A stretch of DNA of 64,000 bases from Amylostereum areolatum (GCA_012932865.1 SAXG01000005.1:1295121-1359120), one strand, 5' to 3'; shown: positions 1 to 13,333, counted from the first letter of the stretch. The notes: generated from the sequence alone by a model not told the origin. Numbers and translations are program-made.

Positions 1-540
1 GTACTCAGTTGCTATTATGTGTTGCATTATAGAGAATGTGTCGTTGTAATCTTCATCCCCCTCCCCCGGGAACTTCTTGCTTCCCTGTGCCTCCATTCAA
101 CAAATTCCGTCGACCGTTTGGGACACCTTGAGCGTCCCGGGACCCCGGTAGCGTATACGAGCAGGGTATACAGGGATGGTTCGTTACTTATGTACAAGTA
201 TATTGTCGTTAAGCAATGGCACACACAGACGGAACGAGATTGAAAGTATGTATAAAAACAACAGTAATAAAGAGAGGTTAAGCAAGTGAGAATAAGATCC
301 CAGCAGAGAAAGAAGCGAGAAGGATGTGTGTACCTCGGTCTAGGGGACTGAATGAGCGTGGGGTGGGAGTGTGGGGTTTGAGCGAGAAGCAGCAGCAACC
401 GAGGGGCAACTTGAGCAATGGCGGAGTCGTATAGATCTTCATCGTAAAGCACTATCATAATCAGTGCCGCCAACATGTGGACTGCAAGTGTATACAGCTG
501 ACACCGATCGCCCGAGCAGCTGACCAGGCCATGCTGGGGG
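1..540. other. No gene identified
   Basis: This stretch lies beyond the 3' end of the cap methyltransferase gene. A 149-codon minus-strand open frame (27-476) is present, but I see no recognisable motif and no splice partner for it. No RNA gene or repeat is evident. Confidence 0.5.
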
Positions 541-3540
541 TTACCTCTTCTCCATAGCGAATGCGATATAGATATCTACGCGCGCCACAGCCCTGTCAGT
601 CGCTGTGCCTCGCGGAGAGGGGCGAGGAAGAAGAAAAAAACGCACTAGCCGCCTCCCACTGGTCCTCGTCCATCTCCGTCTCTCCGTTGATGTCGACGAC
701 CTTCATACGTTGCAAGAGCGGCTTGAACTCCTCATGATCCTGAAACTCTTGAAACACGTCGTGGAATTCCTTTTTGTAGATCGGATGTAGATGGTATTCC
801 GCCGCAAGCCTGGTCGTGATGCGTTAATGCGGGGTGCGGGGTTGAGGGACGGATATGAAAACATACTGTACAAACGATTCCCAGTGTACGACGTACTCCG
901 GGACGTCCTCCACGGCATCTTTAAGAAAGAAGGAATAGCGATGTCCATAAATCGGTCGGTTTTCGCGGTCATCAAACTTGATGTGGTAGACCTCGTTTCC
1001 GAACATCAGCTCCTCGGTATCTGCAGGAAGTGCATCCAACCGTTCTCTGTTTCGTAACGTTAGACATCCTATTCTTACTACGAGGATGAAAACTCACAGC
1101 AGCTGTTCCGCGTTGGGGATTGTGCCCACCATGACACCCCCTGGTCTTAGCCACGTGCTCGCGTTCTCCAGCATGCGCCGCGCCTTCGCAAGGCTCTCAA
1201 ACGCATAGTGCATGCAGAACTGCATAGACACCACGTCGAAGGGCATTGCGAGGCGAGCGGGTGGCAACGCTCGCGTGAGAGGGTACACGTAACAGTCGAG
1301 GGCAGCAAAGATAGCATCGGAGCGCGGTGGACGCAGTGACCCATGCCGTGAGCGGGCTTGGTCCACTGAAATTGCGGCAATGTCTATGGGGTATAGTCAG
1401 TGAGATGGAAAGAGAAGCGAGCGCAATAAAGAGTGGGGTAGCGGTGTGTACGAAGACGCACCCAGTCCGGCATACTCCTTCACTTTGGACTTGGCCCATT
1501 TGCTCAGGTCCCCGCCCTTCCCGCAGCCCAGGTCAAGCACTTTCCCACGCAAACCTCCACCCCCTCGTCCAGGCGCGCTCACCACAGCAGACGCTTGCAA
1601 CGCCGGTTGCGCGAAGCGGGTAATGAGCACCGACTTGATCCAGTTGTTGAAGTTACGGAGACCAATGATAGGCGAGTCGCGTCGTTGTTCCACGCCGACA
1701 TTCGGCCGGGCGTTGTCTGTCGGGTAATTTATGTTAGGTAGATGCGCGACGATATTCGCAGAATACGGGACGTACAATGCTCGACGACGAGGCCCGCGTC
1801 CCTGGACCTTTTTACGCGCGGCGCGTCCTCGCCCAAATTCTGCTCCTCCAGCTCCATCTCATCCATTGGCCTTTTTCGTTTCGCCAATCGGAGCGTGCCT
1901 TGCCCGAGCTGGGCGCGGTACATTGCGATTTCATCTGGACTGAGAGGAATGAGAACGGATCCTGCTGGAGTGCGCCTGCGCGGATTATAGGGTAAGGTTT
2001 TTTTCGTTGGATCTGGCTTAGGAGGCGGTGGTGGAGATTGAGGACGCGGAGGGAGCGATGCGGGAAGACGGGGAGGCGGTCGTGATCGAGCTGGAGGTGG
2101 TGATGGCGAATGTCGAGCACGTTTTCGGGTTGGAGCAGGAGGCATGTCGGAAGGTGGTGGGGAGGCAGAGACTGGTGTGGGCGGAGCCGGTTTGTGATGG
2201 ACAGGTTGAGGAGGGACAGCTGGTGGTGGTAACGGTCCGGAAGAAGACGTAGGTCTTGAGGTTGCTGAACGAGGTTGTGCCGGTGCTGGCGTCACTGGCG
2301 TCACCGACGCCGCTGTCACAGGAGGAGTGGGTAACGCCAAGCCTGACGACGGTGGACGCGCTGGCATCTTGACCAGGTCAGGACTGTGTAGGGATTGTTT
2401 AAGGGATGGGGGCGAAGCGTGACGAGGAGGCGACGGCCCGCGTGTAGGAATAGTAGATACTGGGAAATGTGCAGGTCGGTGGTGAGGTATGGGTGTTGTG
2501 GGAAGAACAGGAGACGGCGTAGTAGGGAGGCGAGATAGAGGTACAAGGGCAGGAGAAGGTGTGGATGGAATGCGACCCGTATGGGGTGGTGGAGGTGGTG
2601 GCATCGTCGGCGAGGTAGGCGGGAACCGTTCTCTGTGAGAAGAAGTCGGTCGTTCGCGGTGGGAGGAAGCAGGCCTTTCTCTGTGCGAAGACGTGGGTCG
2701 TTCGCGATGAGAAGAAGTTGGGCGGGATTGTGACCCGGACTGAGTTCGAGGACGAGTGTTGGTGGGCGAGGGTGGATGGGAGAAAGTGAATGGCCGCTGC
2801 AGGTCCATAGGAGTGAAAAGAGCTCCTACTCCACGCTGGTCGATGCCTGGGGTATGCGGAACGCCAACACGCTGCTCAACGGTTGGGGTGAAAAGGCCAC
2901 CGCTACGCTGGTCGATGATAGGTGTGAACAACGGGCCGCTACCGCGATGATCGATCGAGGGGGAGAAGTATCCGCCGGATGAAGCACGTTCGACGCCGGG
3001 AGTGAATAGACCGCCGCGCTCGCTGATGGGAGTGAAGAGGGCATCGGGGGAGGTCGGCGTACGCGTCCGCAACTGTGGCAAAGACGACAATGGACGGACT
3101 TGAGGAGAGATGGTGGGATGGAAAGGTGGGGGAAATGATGCGGGGAGAGGCTGAACACCACCACTGGAGCTCGAACTGGAGCTTCCGAGGCGTTGAAGGG
3201 CGGGAACGCGGGATAGACGATCCGGGGGTGGAGACGAACGGTGTTCGTTCGCGTTCGAATGAAGGATATGTGCGAGGGAAGAAGGGCGAATATGGGAGGA
3301 CGGGATCGCGGGCGGGAGCGGCGGAGGCGGGGGCGGCGCAAGCGGAGATGAAGGGCGGGCGATGGAGGCGTTGAGCAGGACGGAGAGGTCCGTAGCTCTC
3401 CGGGGACCGAAGGCGTCGGGAGAATGTGTGCTTGTCGGGGAAGGCGACGGATGGGAAAACGATTGGCGGCGAGAACCATCGGACTGTTGAGCTATGGGCG
3501 AGTTGAGGACCGCGTCTCGAACGGGGTCGAAGGCGGGCAT
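541..3540 (-). CDS. abd1: mRNA cap guanine-N7 methyltransferase (Abd1/RNMT family)
   Basis: Transfers a methyl group from S-adenosylmethionine to N7 of the cap guanosine in the nucleus. Six exons join in phase (3540-1776, 1716-1462, 1383-1098, 1046-867, 809-646, 575-541) to give 894 aa. The catalytic part begins after residue ~585 with an HYNARP block. It is followed by NWIKSVLI, the SAM-binding loop [10 protein letters not shown], a [10 protein letters not shown] block and GTIPNAEQL, and it ends with a family-typical IAFAMEKR. The first ~585 residues are Pro/Ser-rich, low-complexity and contain two short tandem repeats, making the protein about twice the size of yeast Abd1. The last exon is only 35 nt. 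Its acceptor was chosen because it restores the family's C-terminus; reading through instead gives a Ser-rich tail. The catalytic assignment is firm; the exact N-terminus is likely but not proven. Confidence 0.92.
2631..2732 (-). repeat. Tandem repeat coding for Ser-His-Arg-Glu-Arg units in abd1
   Basis: About four in-frame copies of a 24-27 nt unit encode (P)(T/A)SSHRER in the disordered N-terminal region of the cap methyltransferase. Copies differ by a few bases. Confidence 0.75.
2808..3045 (-). repeat. Degenerate repeats coding for LFTP...(D/E)xR units in abd1
   Basis: About seven degenerate units of the form (G)LFTPxx(D/E)QR follow one another in the protein (for example [16 protein letters not shown]). 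At DNA level they show as repeated GAGTGAA blocks spaced 30-40 nt apart on the plus strand. Confidence 0.65.
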
Positions 3541-4063
3541 GTCGCAGGCGGCGTCGGGCGAAGGCGCGTGCTCGTCGTTGGAAGCAGCGACGTCGCCTCA
3601 AACTCGACAAAGCGCTCGCCTCGCTGCGCGATTCGGCATCTTCCGCTCCCTTTCTTTTTCCACTTGCTCTCCCGTCGTACAATGGTACATGTTCTCGTGA
3701 AACATGACCATGAGTCGGAAGAAGATCGGCATATCATACGATGTCGCGAATCAAATCCCTTCTTGGAGTCGACGCCGAGGGCTCCTAAGTGTCAGTCGGT
3801 GCCACCGTCAGCATACTTCATCGGCGGACGTCTATGCCGCACGAGATTGGCATTACAGATCTGTTGAGGCACATTCACATTGCTCAATACTTGCCGAGCC
3901 CGGAAGGCTCCATTGTACGCATTCCCTGGCTCCGTGGAGGTACACGCCGTAACATGGATGATCGACGTCGTTCATAATTCGAATCAGAAGCATGCATCGC
4001 AGACGTATGCATCGCGCCGCGGAAAGTAACAGCCCCAACAATGTTAATGATACATACATTACT
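3541..4063. other. Intergenic, abd1 promoter side and E2 3' side
   Basis: This interval holds the upstream region of abd1 and the 3' flank of the ubiquitin-conjugating enzyme gene. Both genes are on the minus strand. Open frames here have no recognisable content and I see no RNA gene. Confidence 0.5.
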
Positions 4064-5075
4064 TCAGTAGTCGTACACTTCCTCGGGTGATCTTACACAT
4101 TCTTCCGCGGCACTCTTCAAGTCGAATGCAGTCTATCCGGTGGCGTGTCTACCGTCATGCAATGTTTTGTTAGTGCGATTTCGTATGAAAGAAAGTGATA
4201 CAAACTTTTTCGTCCAGTCCCTTGCAAATTTCAAAAACGTCGCCTTGTCGTCCTTCAGTTGCTGAAATACAATCAGCGCGGGAATGCATGCGAGAATAAA
4301 GGGAAACGGACTGCAGCGATGTCAGGCATGAAGGGATCTTCTGGGCTAGGATTGTTCACCTTCTCCTGGATCACAGCCAGCACTGGCCAAAGTGCAATGG
4401 TCATAAAATCACTTCAGGCGCAACATTCAAACATGACATACCGGTCGACAGCGTGATAGATGGCTTCCACTGATAGTCGAGTGAGTATATACATGACGGA
4501 CAGGTACATAACAAAACCCACCTGATCCCGCAAGATGGGCACACAGATACTTCCCTCCTCGTTGATACCAGGGTGGTATATCTTCGTCGTAAAAGTCACC
4601 TATATGTTGCACGTGCACAAGTTAGCTGCCGCTGCACCAAGGGTCTTTGACACATACATTGGGTGCTTTGAACGGATAGTTGTCTGGGATTTCAAGTTTG
4701 AAATGGAATACGCCGCCCCTGTACGGGCTATCGCTCTGTCCCGGGGGGAGGGGTAAGCGATCAGATGGCCGGTAACAAAGACAGTGGCGCACAGCGGCTT
4801 TTATAGAGCAGTCCCAGTTGAAGAGATTGTTCTCTAGCGGTTCAATAGTGACGTCCTAGGATCCGTTTGGTCAGATATCTTCGTTGTGTTTTCTGAAGTT
4901 ACGCACCTCGAGAGGCGTTGCAGTGATGTCTCTGAGTTCCTGTAGTACAGCTAAGAGTAAGGGACGTGTTATGCCACTGGAGTGATGATATCTGTATACC
5001 TTCTGCACGCGTCTTGAGGAAAAATCAGAGCACGAACATTGATTTACGAGAAAGTACACACCTTAAGGCAGTCAT
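4064..5075 (-). CDS. Ubiquitin-conjugating enzyme (E2, UBC fold)
   Basis: Carries ubiquitin or a ubiquitin-like protein as a thioester before transfer to substrate. Ten exons, several tiny (14, 13 and 33 nt at the start), join in phase to give about 168 aa. The protein opens MTALRRVQKEL, as in small E2s. It then has YRGGVFHFKLEIPDNYPFKAP, and KIYHPGINEEGSIC with the active-site Cys in GSIC, followed by WKPS, a helix region ending in NNPSPEDPF, and a C-terminal FARDWTKK. The usual His-Pro-Asn triad reads His-Pro-Gly, as in some E2 subclasses. A final exon adds about 22 residues (ending EEVYDY) beyond the usual terminus; that last junction is the least certain. I cannot assign the E2 subtype with confidence. 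It is divergent from the BTB gene. Confidence 0.88.
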
Positions 5076-5404
5076 AATAGTCGTCAGTCGTAGAAAACAC
5101 TTGTATAGGTGGTGGTGGAAGTCGGAAACAAGTTCAAAGGCGCTCGCGACGCGTGCAATCTAATCGTCGCGTGGCTCGGCGCGATCAAAGCTGGTCAAAG
5201 CTCTCTTCCTCCTCTCATCATCACCCCACTCATACCCGAGCGACTGCATGGCTTCCACACATGCGAAGTTAGCATTTCCCTTTCGACCAAGTCACGGACG
5301 TATCGTGATGTCTCATCATATCCTCCGACTCCCGATGTGCACCTCTCCGTCTTGAGACATCACAAGGCAAAAATGCCGTTGGGCACCTTCCCCTATACGC
5401 AACT
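5076..5404. promoter_or_regulatory. Bidirectional promoter interval between the E2 and BTB genes
   Basis: The flanking genes are transcribed away from each other, so this 329-bp interval must hold both promoters. A pyrimidine-rich stretch (about 5200-5230) is visible. No clear TATA box is seen. Confidence 0.45.
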
Positions 5405-6680
5405 ATGTCTACCTCCAACAACGACATTCAAAACGCAGATGACGTTCAAAGTGTGCGCAGTCCCGATGTGTGGTTCGGTGACGGCGATATAGTCCTACGT
5501 GTTACTTCCGGCACTGTGCACACCCTCTTCAAGGTCGACAAGTGCCTCCTCTCTCGCTATTCGACATTTTTCTCCGCCGCATTCGAAGAAATTGACAAGG
5601 ATGTCGGCGCTGAATCGGAACGGTACGAAGGAACGCTGATCCTGGATATGCATGGCGATGCCGCGGAAGACGTGAGGGACCTGTTGCTGGCGATATACAA
5701 ATCAGGGTGTGTAACTCCTCTTTTACCTCCCTGCATCTCCTAAAATTTTGGGCCAGCTTTTTGCATCAGCATCGTAAACCCGGATGGTATGACAATCGAC
5801 TCCCTACCCCCGCCTTTCCGACTATATACTCGGGTGCTCTCAGCCTTGCGGTCCAGTACATATTTGAAGATGTCCAAAGCATCATTTTGGATCATATCCG
5901 CGAAGCATGGCCTACCACACTTAATGGCTGGGATGCGCGCTCCCTCAAGCTCTGTGCCGACGAGCTTCCAATGATCCAGGAGTGTCGATGGGATTTGACC
6001 CCTGTTCACCCCGACCCCAGTAAGTGCACCCCCACTCTGATCTGCACCACGTATTCACACTTACCAGGTGCTACGATACGCATGGGAGTGGATCACAATC
6101 TCACTGAAATACTTCCTGTGGCCTACTACGACCTCTGCCGAATTTCCGACAACTACAACCCAGACGTCATCCCTGGCGAGTTTTACCGCTGGCCGTGCTG
6201 TGAAGCCCTCCGTCCTGCTGAGCTCAGGCGACTCATGAGCGGTCGACGCTCCTTGCACCGTGATTTCCACACGATCATCGACGACCCTTTCCTCGTGCAC
6301 TGTTCTCAGAATTGCCGGTGGCTCGAGGAACAACAAAATGAAGGCACTTCATCGTTGGATCACGCGTGGAACTGGCCGTGCAAGAAGGGACTCGTGCGCT
6401 GGTGGAAATTGCAGTTCGAAGTATGTCGGTACGATGTCCCGGACCCTCTGGACTGGCTGCTGCGGACAAGCAACCTGACTGAGGCAATTGAAGACGGCGA
6501 AGCGTGCGAGAAGTGCAGGACATGGTTCAAGTCACACATTCTATTCCTGAGGCAGACGATGTGGACCAACCTGCCGCATATCTTTGATTTGGTTCGTGCT
6601 TTCATGTCGTGACGTGGGCTTGCCTTTACTGAATCATTCTACAGTCAGACGATGTGCCGTCAACTTGGGGTACTTCTTGA
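5405..6680 (+). CDS. BTB/POZ-domain protein
   Basis: Likely a protein-interaction factor of the large BTB family expanded in basidiomycetes; substrate or partner unknown. Exon 1 encodes the BTB fold: DVWFGDGDIVLRV, then FKVDKCLLSRYSTFFSAAF. Introns at 5707-5756 and 6020-6067 are spliced in phase. A third intron (about 6598-6651, donor GTTCGT) gives a C-terminus ending STWGTS at 6680; without it the frame stops at 6612. The C-terminal half (about residues 120-370) is rich in Cys, Trp and His (CSQNCRW, CEKCRTWF) but matches no domain I can name. The start ATG at 5405 is the first in frame and precedes the BTB core by about 20 residues. Confidence 0.8.
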
Positions 6681-7045
6681 TGTACTGTAGAACGAGCCCC
6701 GTGTACAATACCTACTGCCAAGCTTACCTTTCTAGGTTTGCACGGATCGTTAGGCAATTCCTATGGACCAGTCTCGTCCATTCGAAGGTATACTTGGGAG
6801 GCTAATCCTCGGCTTTATGAAGCGGCGGCAAGTTGGTGGCAAGCATGCACTTCCTGCCAGTGCACCAGTGACCAAATATAATGGAGTTATTTCATGTGTG
6901 ATAAGATAAGATGAGATTCTGCCTAAGCGCTCGTTTCTTCCCGGTCGTTCATCTATACTGTATCACCGACTGTTTGCTCACTACCTTCGCTTCACGCGCA
7001 TCCAACGTGTCGTCCTCCTTTCCATCCACGAGATTGTAAGCAAGG
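6681..7045. other. Intergenic, upstream of DIS3
   Basis: Tandem plus-strand genes flank this interval, so it should contain the BTB 3' UTR and the DIS3 promoter. Nothing else is evident. Confidence 0.45.
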
Positions 7046-10000
7046 ATGGTCAATATCACAATCAGAAAACGTCCACGCGAGGATGCAGTCATTACCCAGC
7101 GAAAGTTCTTCAAAAAGACGGCCAAAGGCAAAGTTATCAAAGGTCCGCGGCCGTGTTTCGAGTTTAGAGCACTATCTCAGTCTGAAATATCCAGTCATCC
7201 GAGAGAGGTATCTCCGTGACGATGTGGGCTGTGGTATATCCAGCTGTCGAGAGTGCAAACCCTCGCACGATACCTCTCTTCCTGAGAATGGCGCTCTCCT
7301 CCACAAACTATTCCCTGACGGCCATTTCATTCTGCCTGATACCAATGTATTCCTTGCGCAGGTACGTGATTGTTTCAATACTTAACCTTGGCAGCCGTAA
7401 CGTATACGCCGAGGTAGATGGACCTGATGGAGTCGCCCCATTTCACAACCCCAATCATCCTGCTCCAGACTGTGCTCGAGGAAGTCCGACACCGCTCCCT
7501 TCCATTGTATAATCGCCTGAACGCGCTTGTGAGAATGGAGGAAAAGAAGACCTGGGTCTTTTATAACGAATTCAGATAGTATGTCGTTTCTTTCCTCAAG
7601 CCCCCTTGCTGCTCATGTAGACATCTAGCGAGACGGCAGTGGTTCGCGAAGAGCGAGAATCCCCGAATGACCGCAATGATAGAAGTGCGCTTTCATTGTT
7701 TATTCAATGTGTGACATGACTCACGGTCTATACAGGCATCAGGAAGGCAACTGCCTGGTACAATTCTCACATTGCTCTCAATCGGTCGCCGGTAAGAGGG
7801 AAACCCACGGCGCCATTACCACCGGTGGTTCTCCTTACGGACGACGTTGCCAATCGTCAGAAGGCGGAGAAGGAGGGAATCCGCGGTTTCTCTGGTGAGG
7901 CACGCTTTCTGTTTGTTACGCGTGCCTCCTACCTTATCCCATACTCCAGTTCGTCAATATGTGGAGGGTATGCCGGAGTCAAGTCAGCTGGTCGACCTCC
8001 TTTCGGCGGGCTCGGACAATATCGAACCTACTGCCGCCCCTGGTCGCACTTTGTTGTATCCGGACGTAAGCTATTCTTCCTTTCATATCCCTATAACTTT
8101 CATATCCCTATAACCTAACACGGGCCGGCGGATCCCCAGTACCTGAAGACAGCTACCGTTCTAGCTGGCGTAAAAGCCGCTCAGCTTCACCAAGGTCATT
8201 TCAATGCGAATCAATACAATTATTTGGAGGTGTGCACCACTCTATATTTTCGTTTCATACACTCACGAAGACATGTCGTTCTTCAAGGGCAGTGTTTCCG
8301 TTCCAAATTATGAAAAACCCATCCTTCTCATTGGGCGTGAAAATATGAATCGTGCTGTTCACGGTGATGTTGTCGCAGTTGAGGTATTCGATGAGAAGGA
8401 CTGGAAAGCCCCTACAGATGAAGTCGTAGACCAGGAGGGTAAGACATACATCACACATATGAGCGTAATCTAATATCTTCTGCAGTCACGCTTCGCAACG
8501 ACGACGTCGAGGATTCGGACGAGGAGGGGGAACCTAACGATGCTATTGTGGATGAACGCAGGATCCTGAAGGCTGAAGAGAGTGCAAGGAGAGCTGCAGA
8601 GAAACAACCGACAGGGCGTGTGGTCGGCATCATCAAGCGTAACTGGAGAGCGTGAGCGCCTGCCCGTCCTTCGCTTGCTTCCTCGGCTGATGCTATTTTG
8701 ACCAAGTTATGTCTGCCACATCGACAGCACCTCATTGACTTCTTCCAATGCCACCTCCTTATCCCAACAGACTGTCTTTGTCACCCCAGTTTCACGGCTC
8801 CTTCCTCGCATTCGTATGCGCACCCGCCAAGCCCCATCACTCGTTGGGCAGAAGATCCTTGTCACCATCGATAAGTGGGACAGCACGTCGCGCTATCCTG
8901 AGGGCCACTTTGTGCGCGCTCTAGGTCGTGTGGAGAGCAAAGAAGCAGAACAGGAAAGTCTGCTTTTGGAATTCGATGTGCCATATCGACCCTTCGGGAA
9001 GGCTATCTTGGACTGTTTGCCTTCGCAAGGAGAGCAGTGGTTTGTCCCTCCGAAGAGCGACTCCAGCCCTGACTGGCGCGACCGACAGGACCTTCGTGAT
9101 CTTATTATCTGTAGTATAGACCCACCCGGTACGTAGTCATTGGCTTACATGCCCATAATGTGCTCATCGGATGCTGCAGGATGCCAGGATATCGACGATG
9201 CGCTACATGCTCGGCGGTTACCCAACGGTAACATCGAAGCCGGGGTTCGTAAGTGTTCGACCAAGTCTGCTGGCTGACCACCTTCTGACTTCTTCTCAGA
9301 CATTGCCGATGTGGCACATTTCGTTCACCCTGACAATCCAATGGACAGCGAAGCCGCGGCTCGTGGTACAACCGTCTACCTCGTGGACAAGCGCATCGAC
9401 ATGTTGCCTGCTCTGCTGGGGACCAATTTATGCTCTCTTCGACCACATGTGGAGCGTCTTGCATTTTCTGTGATTTGGGTACACGATTTCAGGCGCTCTC
9501 CACACATGATATCTGACAAGGCCGTTAGGAACTGTCTCCTGAGGCTGACATTGTCAACACTCGGTTCACCAAGTCGGTCATTGCTTCAAAGGCCGCTTTC
9601 ACATATGAAGAGGCACAGGTCCGCAAGGACGACCCGTGAGCAGTTTACGTCTATCTATCTCCCTCACCATCTCATGTGTTCTTCCATAGGAATCTACATG
9701 ACGACTTGACAGAAGGCATCAGGCTACTCAACCTGATCGCGATAAAGCTCAAGGCTGGTCGGATGAAAGCAGGCGCATTGAACCTGGCTTCTCCTGAAGT
9801 CAAAATTCACCTGGACAGCGCGGAATCGTCGGACCCCATTGACGTCGAACAAAAGGAGATGAGAGAAACTAACAGTCTCGTCGAAGAGTTCATGTTGCTC
9901 GCCAACATCAGCGTCGCTGGCAAGATCCAAGAGTCCTATCCTCAAACTGCGGTGCTACGGTAAGATCTCGTTCAACTGACGGCGGACTTACCTGACGGTC

Positions 10001-10960
10001 TTCATGCTGCTCAGTCGCCACCTACCTCCCCCACCCACCAATTTCGAGAAGCTGCAAGATATCTTGAAGAAACGCCGTGGGTTGACCCTTGATGTGTCCA
10101 GCTCGGGAGCTCTCGCTGCCTCTCTGGATCAATGTCTCGTAAGTGCGAAATTGACGTTCATCTCGTGCTTGCGCTCATGACCTCCTAAGGACCCCAACGA
10201 ACCCGCTTTCAACACCCTTGTACGAATCATGGCCACACGCTGTATGCTCTCAGCCGAGTACTTCTGCTCTGGAAGCGTATCAAAAGACACGTTCGGCCAC
10301 TATGGACTTGCAAGCCCAATTTACACACATTTCACCAGTCCCATTCGACGATACGCAGGTGGATCTTTTTTTTGGTGTGGCGTTTCTACTCGGTCGTGCT
10401 AACCTACGTTGATAGATGTCCTTGCGCATCGTCAACTAGCCGCGGCCATTGGCTATTCACCACTGCATGCTTCTTTGCATTCAAAGACTCATGTTGAGCG
10501 TGTGTTGGAAGTGGTGAACCGACGCCATCGTATGGCTCAAATGGCGGGTCGGGCGAGCGTTGAGTTCTATGTTGGATTGGCGCTGAAAGCTCGGGGTGAA
10601 AAGGCTGAACAGCTTGGCGCGGTGAAAGTCACAGAAGAGGCTTTCGTCATCCGCACGTTCCGCAACGGCGTAGGCGTCTTCGTATCTGCGTATGTATCTC
10701 TGCGTCTTGCTCTTGGCAGAGCCGCTGGCTAATGGCGTCGCTGCAGGCTTGGGATCGAGGGGCTTGTCACGTTCAAGCGAGATGTTCAGTTCGATGCGGA
10801 CAATTATACGGTTACAATCCACCTGGAAGGGGGCAAGGAGGTCCAGATCGCCGTATTCGATAAGGTGAGAGTGCGCATCGAGGTGGAGAAGGACAGAAAT
10901 ACACAGCGGGGAAAGGTCAAGATGTCGTTGGCGGAACCTGTAGACTCCAGCTCTTTGTAA
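7046..10960 (+). CDS. dis3: Exosome exoribonuclease DIS3/Rrp44
   Basis: Processive 3'-5' RNase (RNB domain) and endonuclease (PIN domain), the catalytic subunit of the RNA exosome. About 17 short introns splice in phase to give roughly 1000 aa, the family's normal length. Order seen: N-terminal [16 protein letters not shown] domain with LPDTNVFL and later [18 protein letters not shown]; cold-shock-type segments ([16 protein letters not shown], then YVCHIDSTS); the RNB active site [13 protein letters not shown] with its cluster of Asp residues; HIADVAHFV; a [12 protein letters not shown] block; and a C-terminal S1-like region ending before TAA at 10958. All key acidic residues I can identify are present. 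Intron 3 was placed at 7579-7628 because it yields the conserved ETAVVREER block. It is transcribed in the same direction as ATG8, 0.9 kb downstream. Confidence 0.95.
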
Positions 10961-11891
10961 CTTTCTTTAATCGCACGGGGTGATAGATAGAGAAATCTGT
11001 TTATTAGTAAGTAACTGTGCAGGTCGTAAACAACCCATGTAGCCACCTCTACTGCTACGCGCGCGGTGAAGCTTGAAGTCTGAGGAACATTGATTAATTG
11101 TAATTTGGATTCACGATATGAGAGGCACCCGGGAACGCGTTCGTCTGAGAAGCTGGGGGTTCCAGGTGAATGCGATAATCAGTCGTCGATTTGTGACTCG
11201 TGAATCGAGTGAATGGTGTAACTCAACGAGTCAAACCTACTAAGAACAACGGTGGCAGATTGAACGGTATTCGCTCTGATGAGAGGATCCCGAGGCACGA
11301 GGGTTGACTCCATCTGCGTCTGCTTTAGGAGACTGGGTATTCGTGACTATCGAAGCACCAATGACATGGACACACTATCTCATCCGGTCCTACGACCTTG
11401 CATTGGCATCTGGTGCAGCTAGATAGAGAAACTACGGTACCTAACAACAAGCCGGCTCCGTAGAACTATCGAAGTTTTCGGCGTGTCGGATGCCACACTT
11501 GCGGCTGCCAGAGCGTCTTCCGCCAGCTCACGGTCTTCGTGACTCGGTGGACTCGATCTAAGGAGTTCTTGCGTCCGGAAGCGCTTGGTCATAACATGGC
11601 CGAAGCTGCTGATAACCGGGGCATATGTACAGGAGGGGCGGTATGAGGACAGAGCGACCCAGAACAAAGGAGATGAGATGGGAAAGCGTGACAAACTGCG
11701 TGACTTTGTGGCCCAGGCGGAGCTGCGACGAGGTGATGCGTCACGAAAGGTCACGGTGACGAGGAGAGCGCGCTGGGTCCGCGCGTTGGTTGCCCTCATA
11801 AGCCACCTTTCGCAGCCCCCCGCCCTCGTACCCGTACCCTCGAGCGTCCTTCCTCGCTTCCGCGACTATCTGATCTTCCTTTGCATCCATC
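10961..11891. other. Intergenic, DIS3 3' flank and ATG8 promoter
   Basis: A 931-bp gap. A 126-codon minus-strand frame (11419-11799) is open but has no recognisable motif, so I do not call it. The 3' part should hold the ATG8 promoter; a pyrimidine- and C-rich stretch lies at about 11805-11880, just before the start codon. Confidence 0.45.
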
Positions 11892-12497
<606 letters not shown>

Positions 12498-13333
12498 GCC
12501 ACGAGCAATTATGCGTCCGCTGTGTTGCTATCTCGTGTCGTTGGCATCAGGATTGACAGAGTCTGGACGAAGTAGACCCGCCCGTGTTGAGACAGTCCAT
12601 ACCCTTTCCTCGTTCTCCTTCCCCCGTTGTTTTCGTACTGGCTCTCGTGTATTGTATAGTCTTTATCGCTCCCGTTACCACTCAATCGCAGCGTAGGTGT
12701 CTTGTAACTTAGCAGTAGTGGAGATTCTATCGTGCTATTACTTATCTGATCTATAGCACTTTCTCGATGTGATCTTTCCGATGCGGGTGGCAAGATGACT
12801 GCTTCAACGAAGCTTTCGGTCTCGTTCGTACTTACCATGATTCCTGCTGACCGTTGACCGTTGGTACTACTCCCGTGTTTCTAGCCACTGGGAGGTGTCA
12901 CAAAGAGGTAAGCGGATGTTGTGATCTTTAGGCAGCGCGGCTACTCACTGGCACACTTAACCTTTAGGCCTCAGTACTGAGTCGGTAACTAAATGGTCTG
13001 TGGCCAATTGTCGAGAATGTACAGTATCTCACGGAACGATTTTGTCCCAGGAACTTCTGCGCCTATCGGCCACCTCGATGCGGTCGGACAATGCACGCAG
13101 AAGCTTGCGGCAAGATCCTGTCCACTGATTCATCGAGACAAAGGCACTGTCATTGTCCTGCGTTGTCAATGGAAAATCTGGGCCACTGGTCTTGAATGCT
13201 TATAAGAAACTACTCTCCAGTGGCAGTCGTTCTTCGACGCCCTCGCTTTCTGTAGCTCTCTTGTGATACCCCACTCCTTCGGCCCCAAACCAGCCGTGTC
13301 TATACGTTCTTTTCCAGATCTATATATATCGCA
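12498..13333. other. Intergenic, nothing identified
   Basis: This 836-bp gap lies between ATG8 and the four-TM gene. No ORF with recognisable content, tRNA or repeat is seen. A TATATATAT run sits at 13319-13328, just before the next start codon. Confidence 0.45.

Noticed and set aside
27..476. 149-codon minus-strand ORF
   Set aside because: No motif, low-complexity stretches, no splice-connected partner, and composition looks non-coding after the first ~25 codons.
11419..11799. 126-codon minus-strand ORF upstream of ATG8
   Set aside because: No recognisable domain and it lies where the ATG8 promoter should be; not enough support to call a gene.
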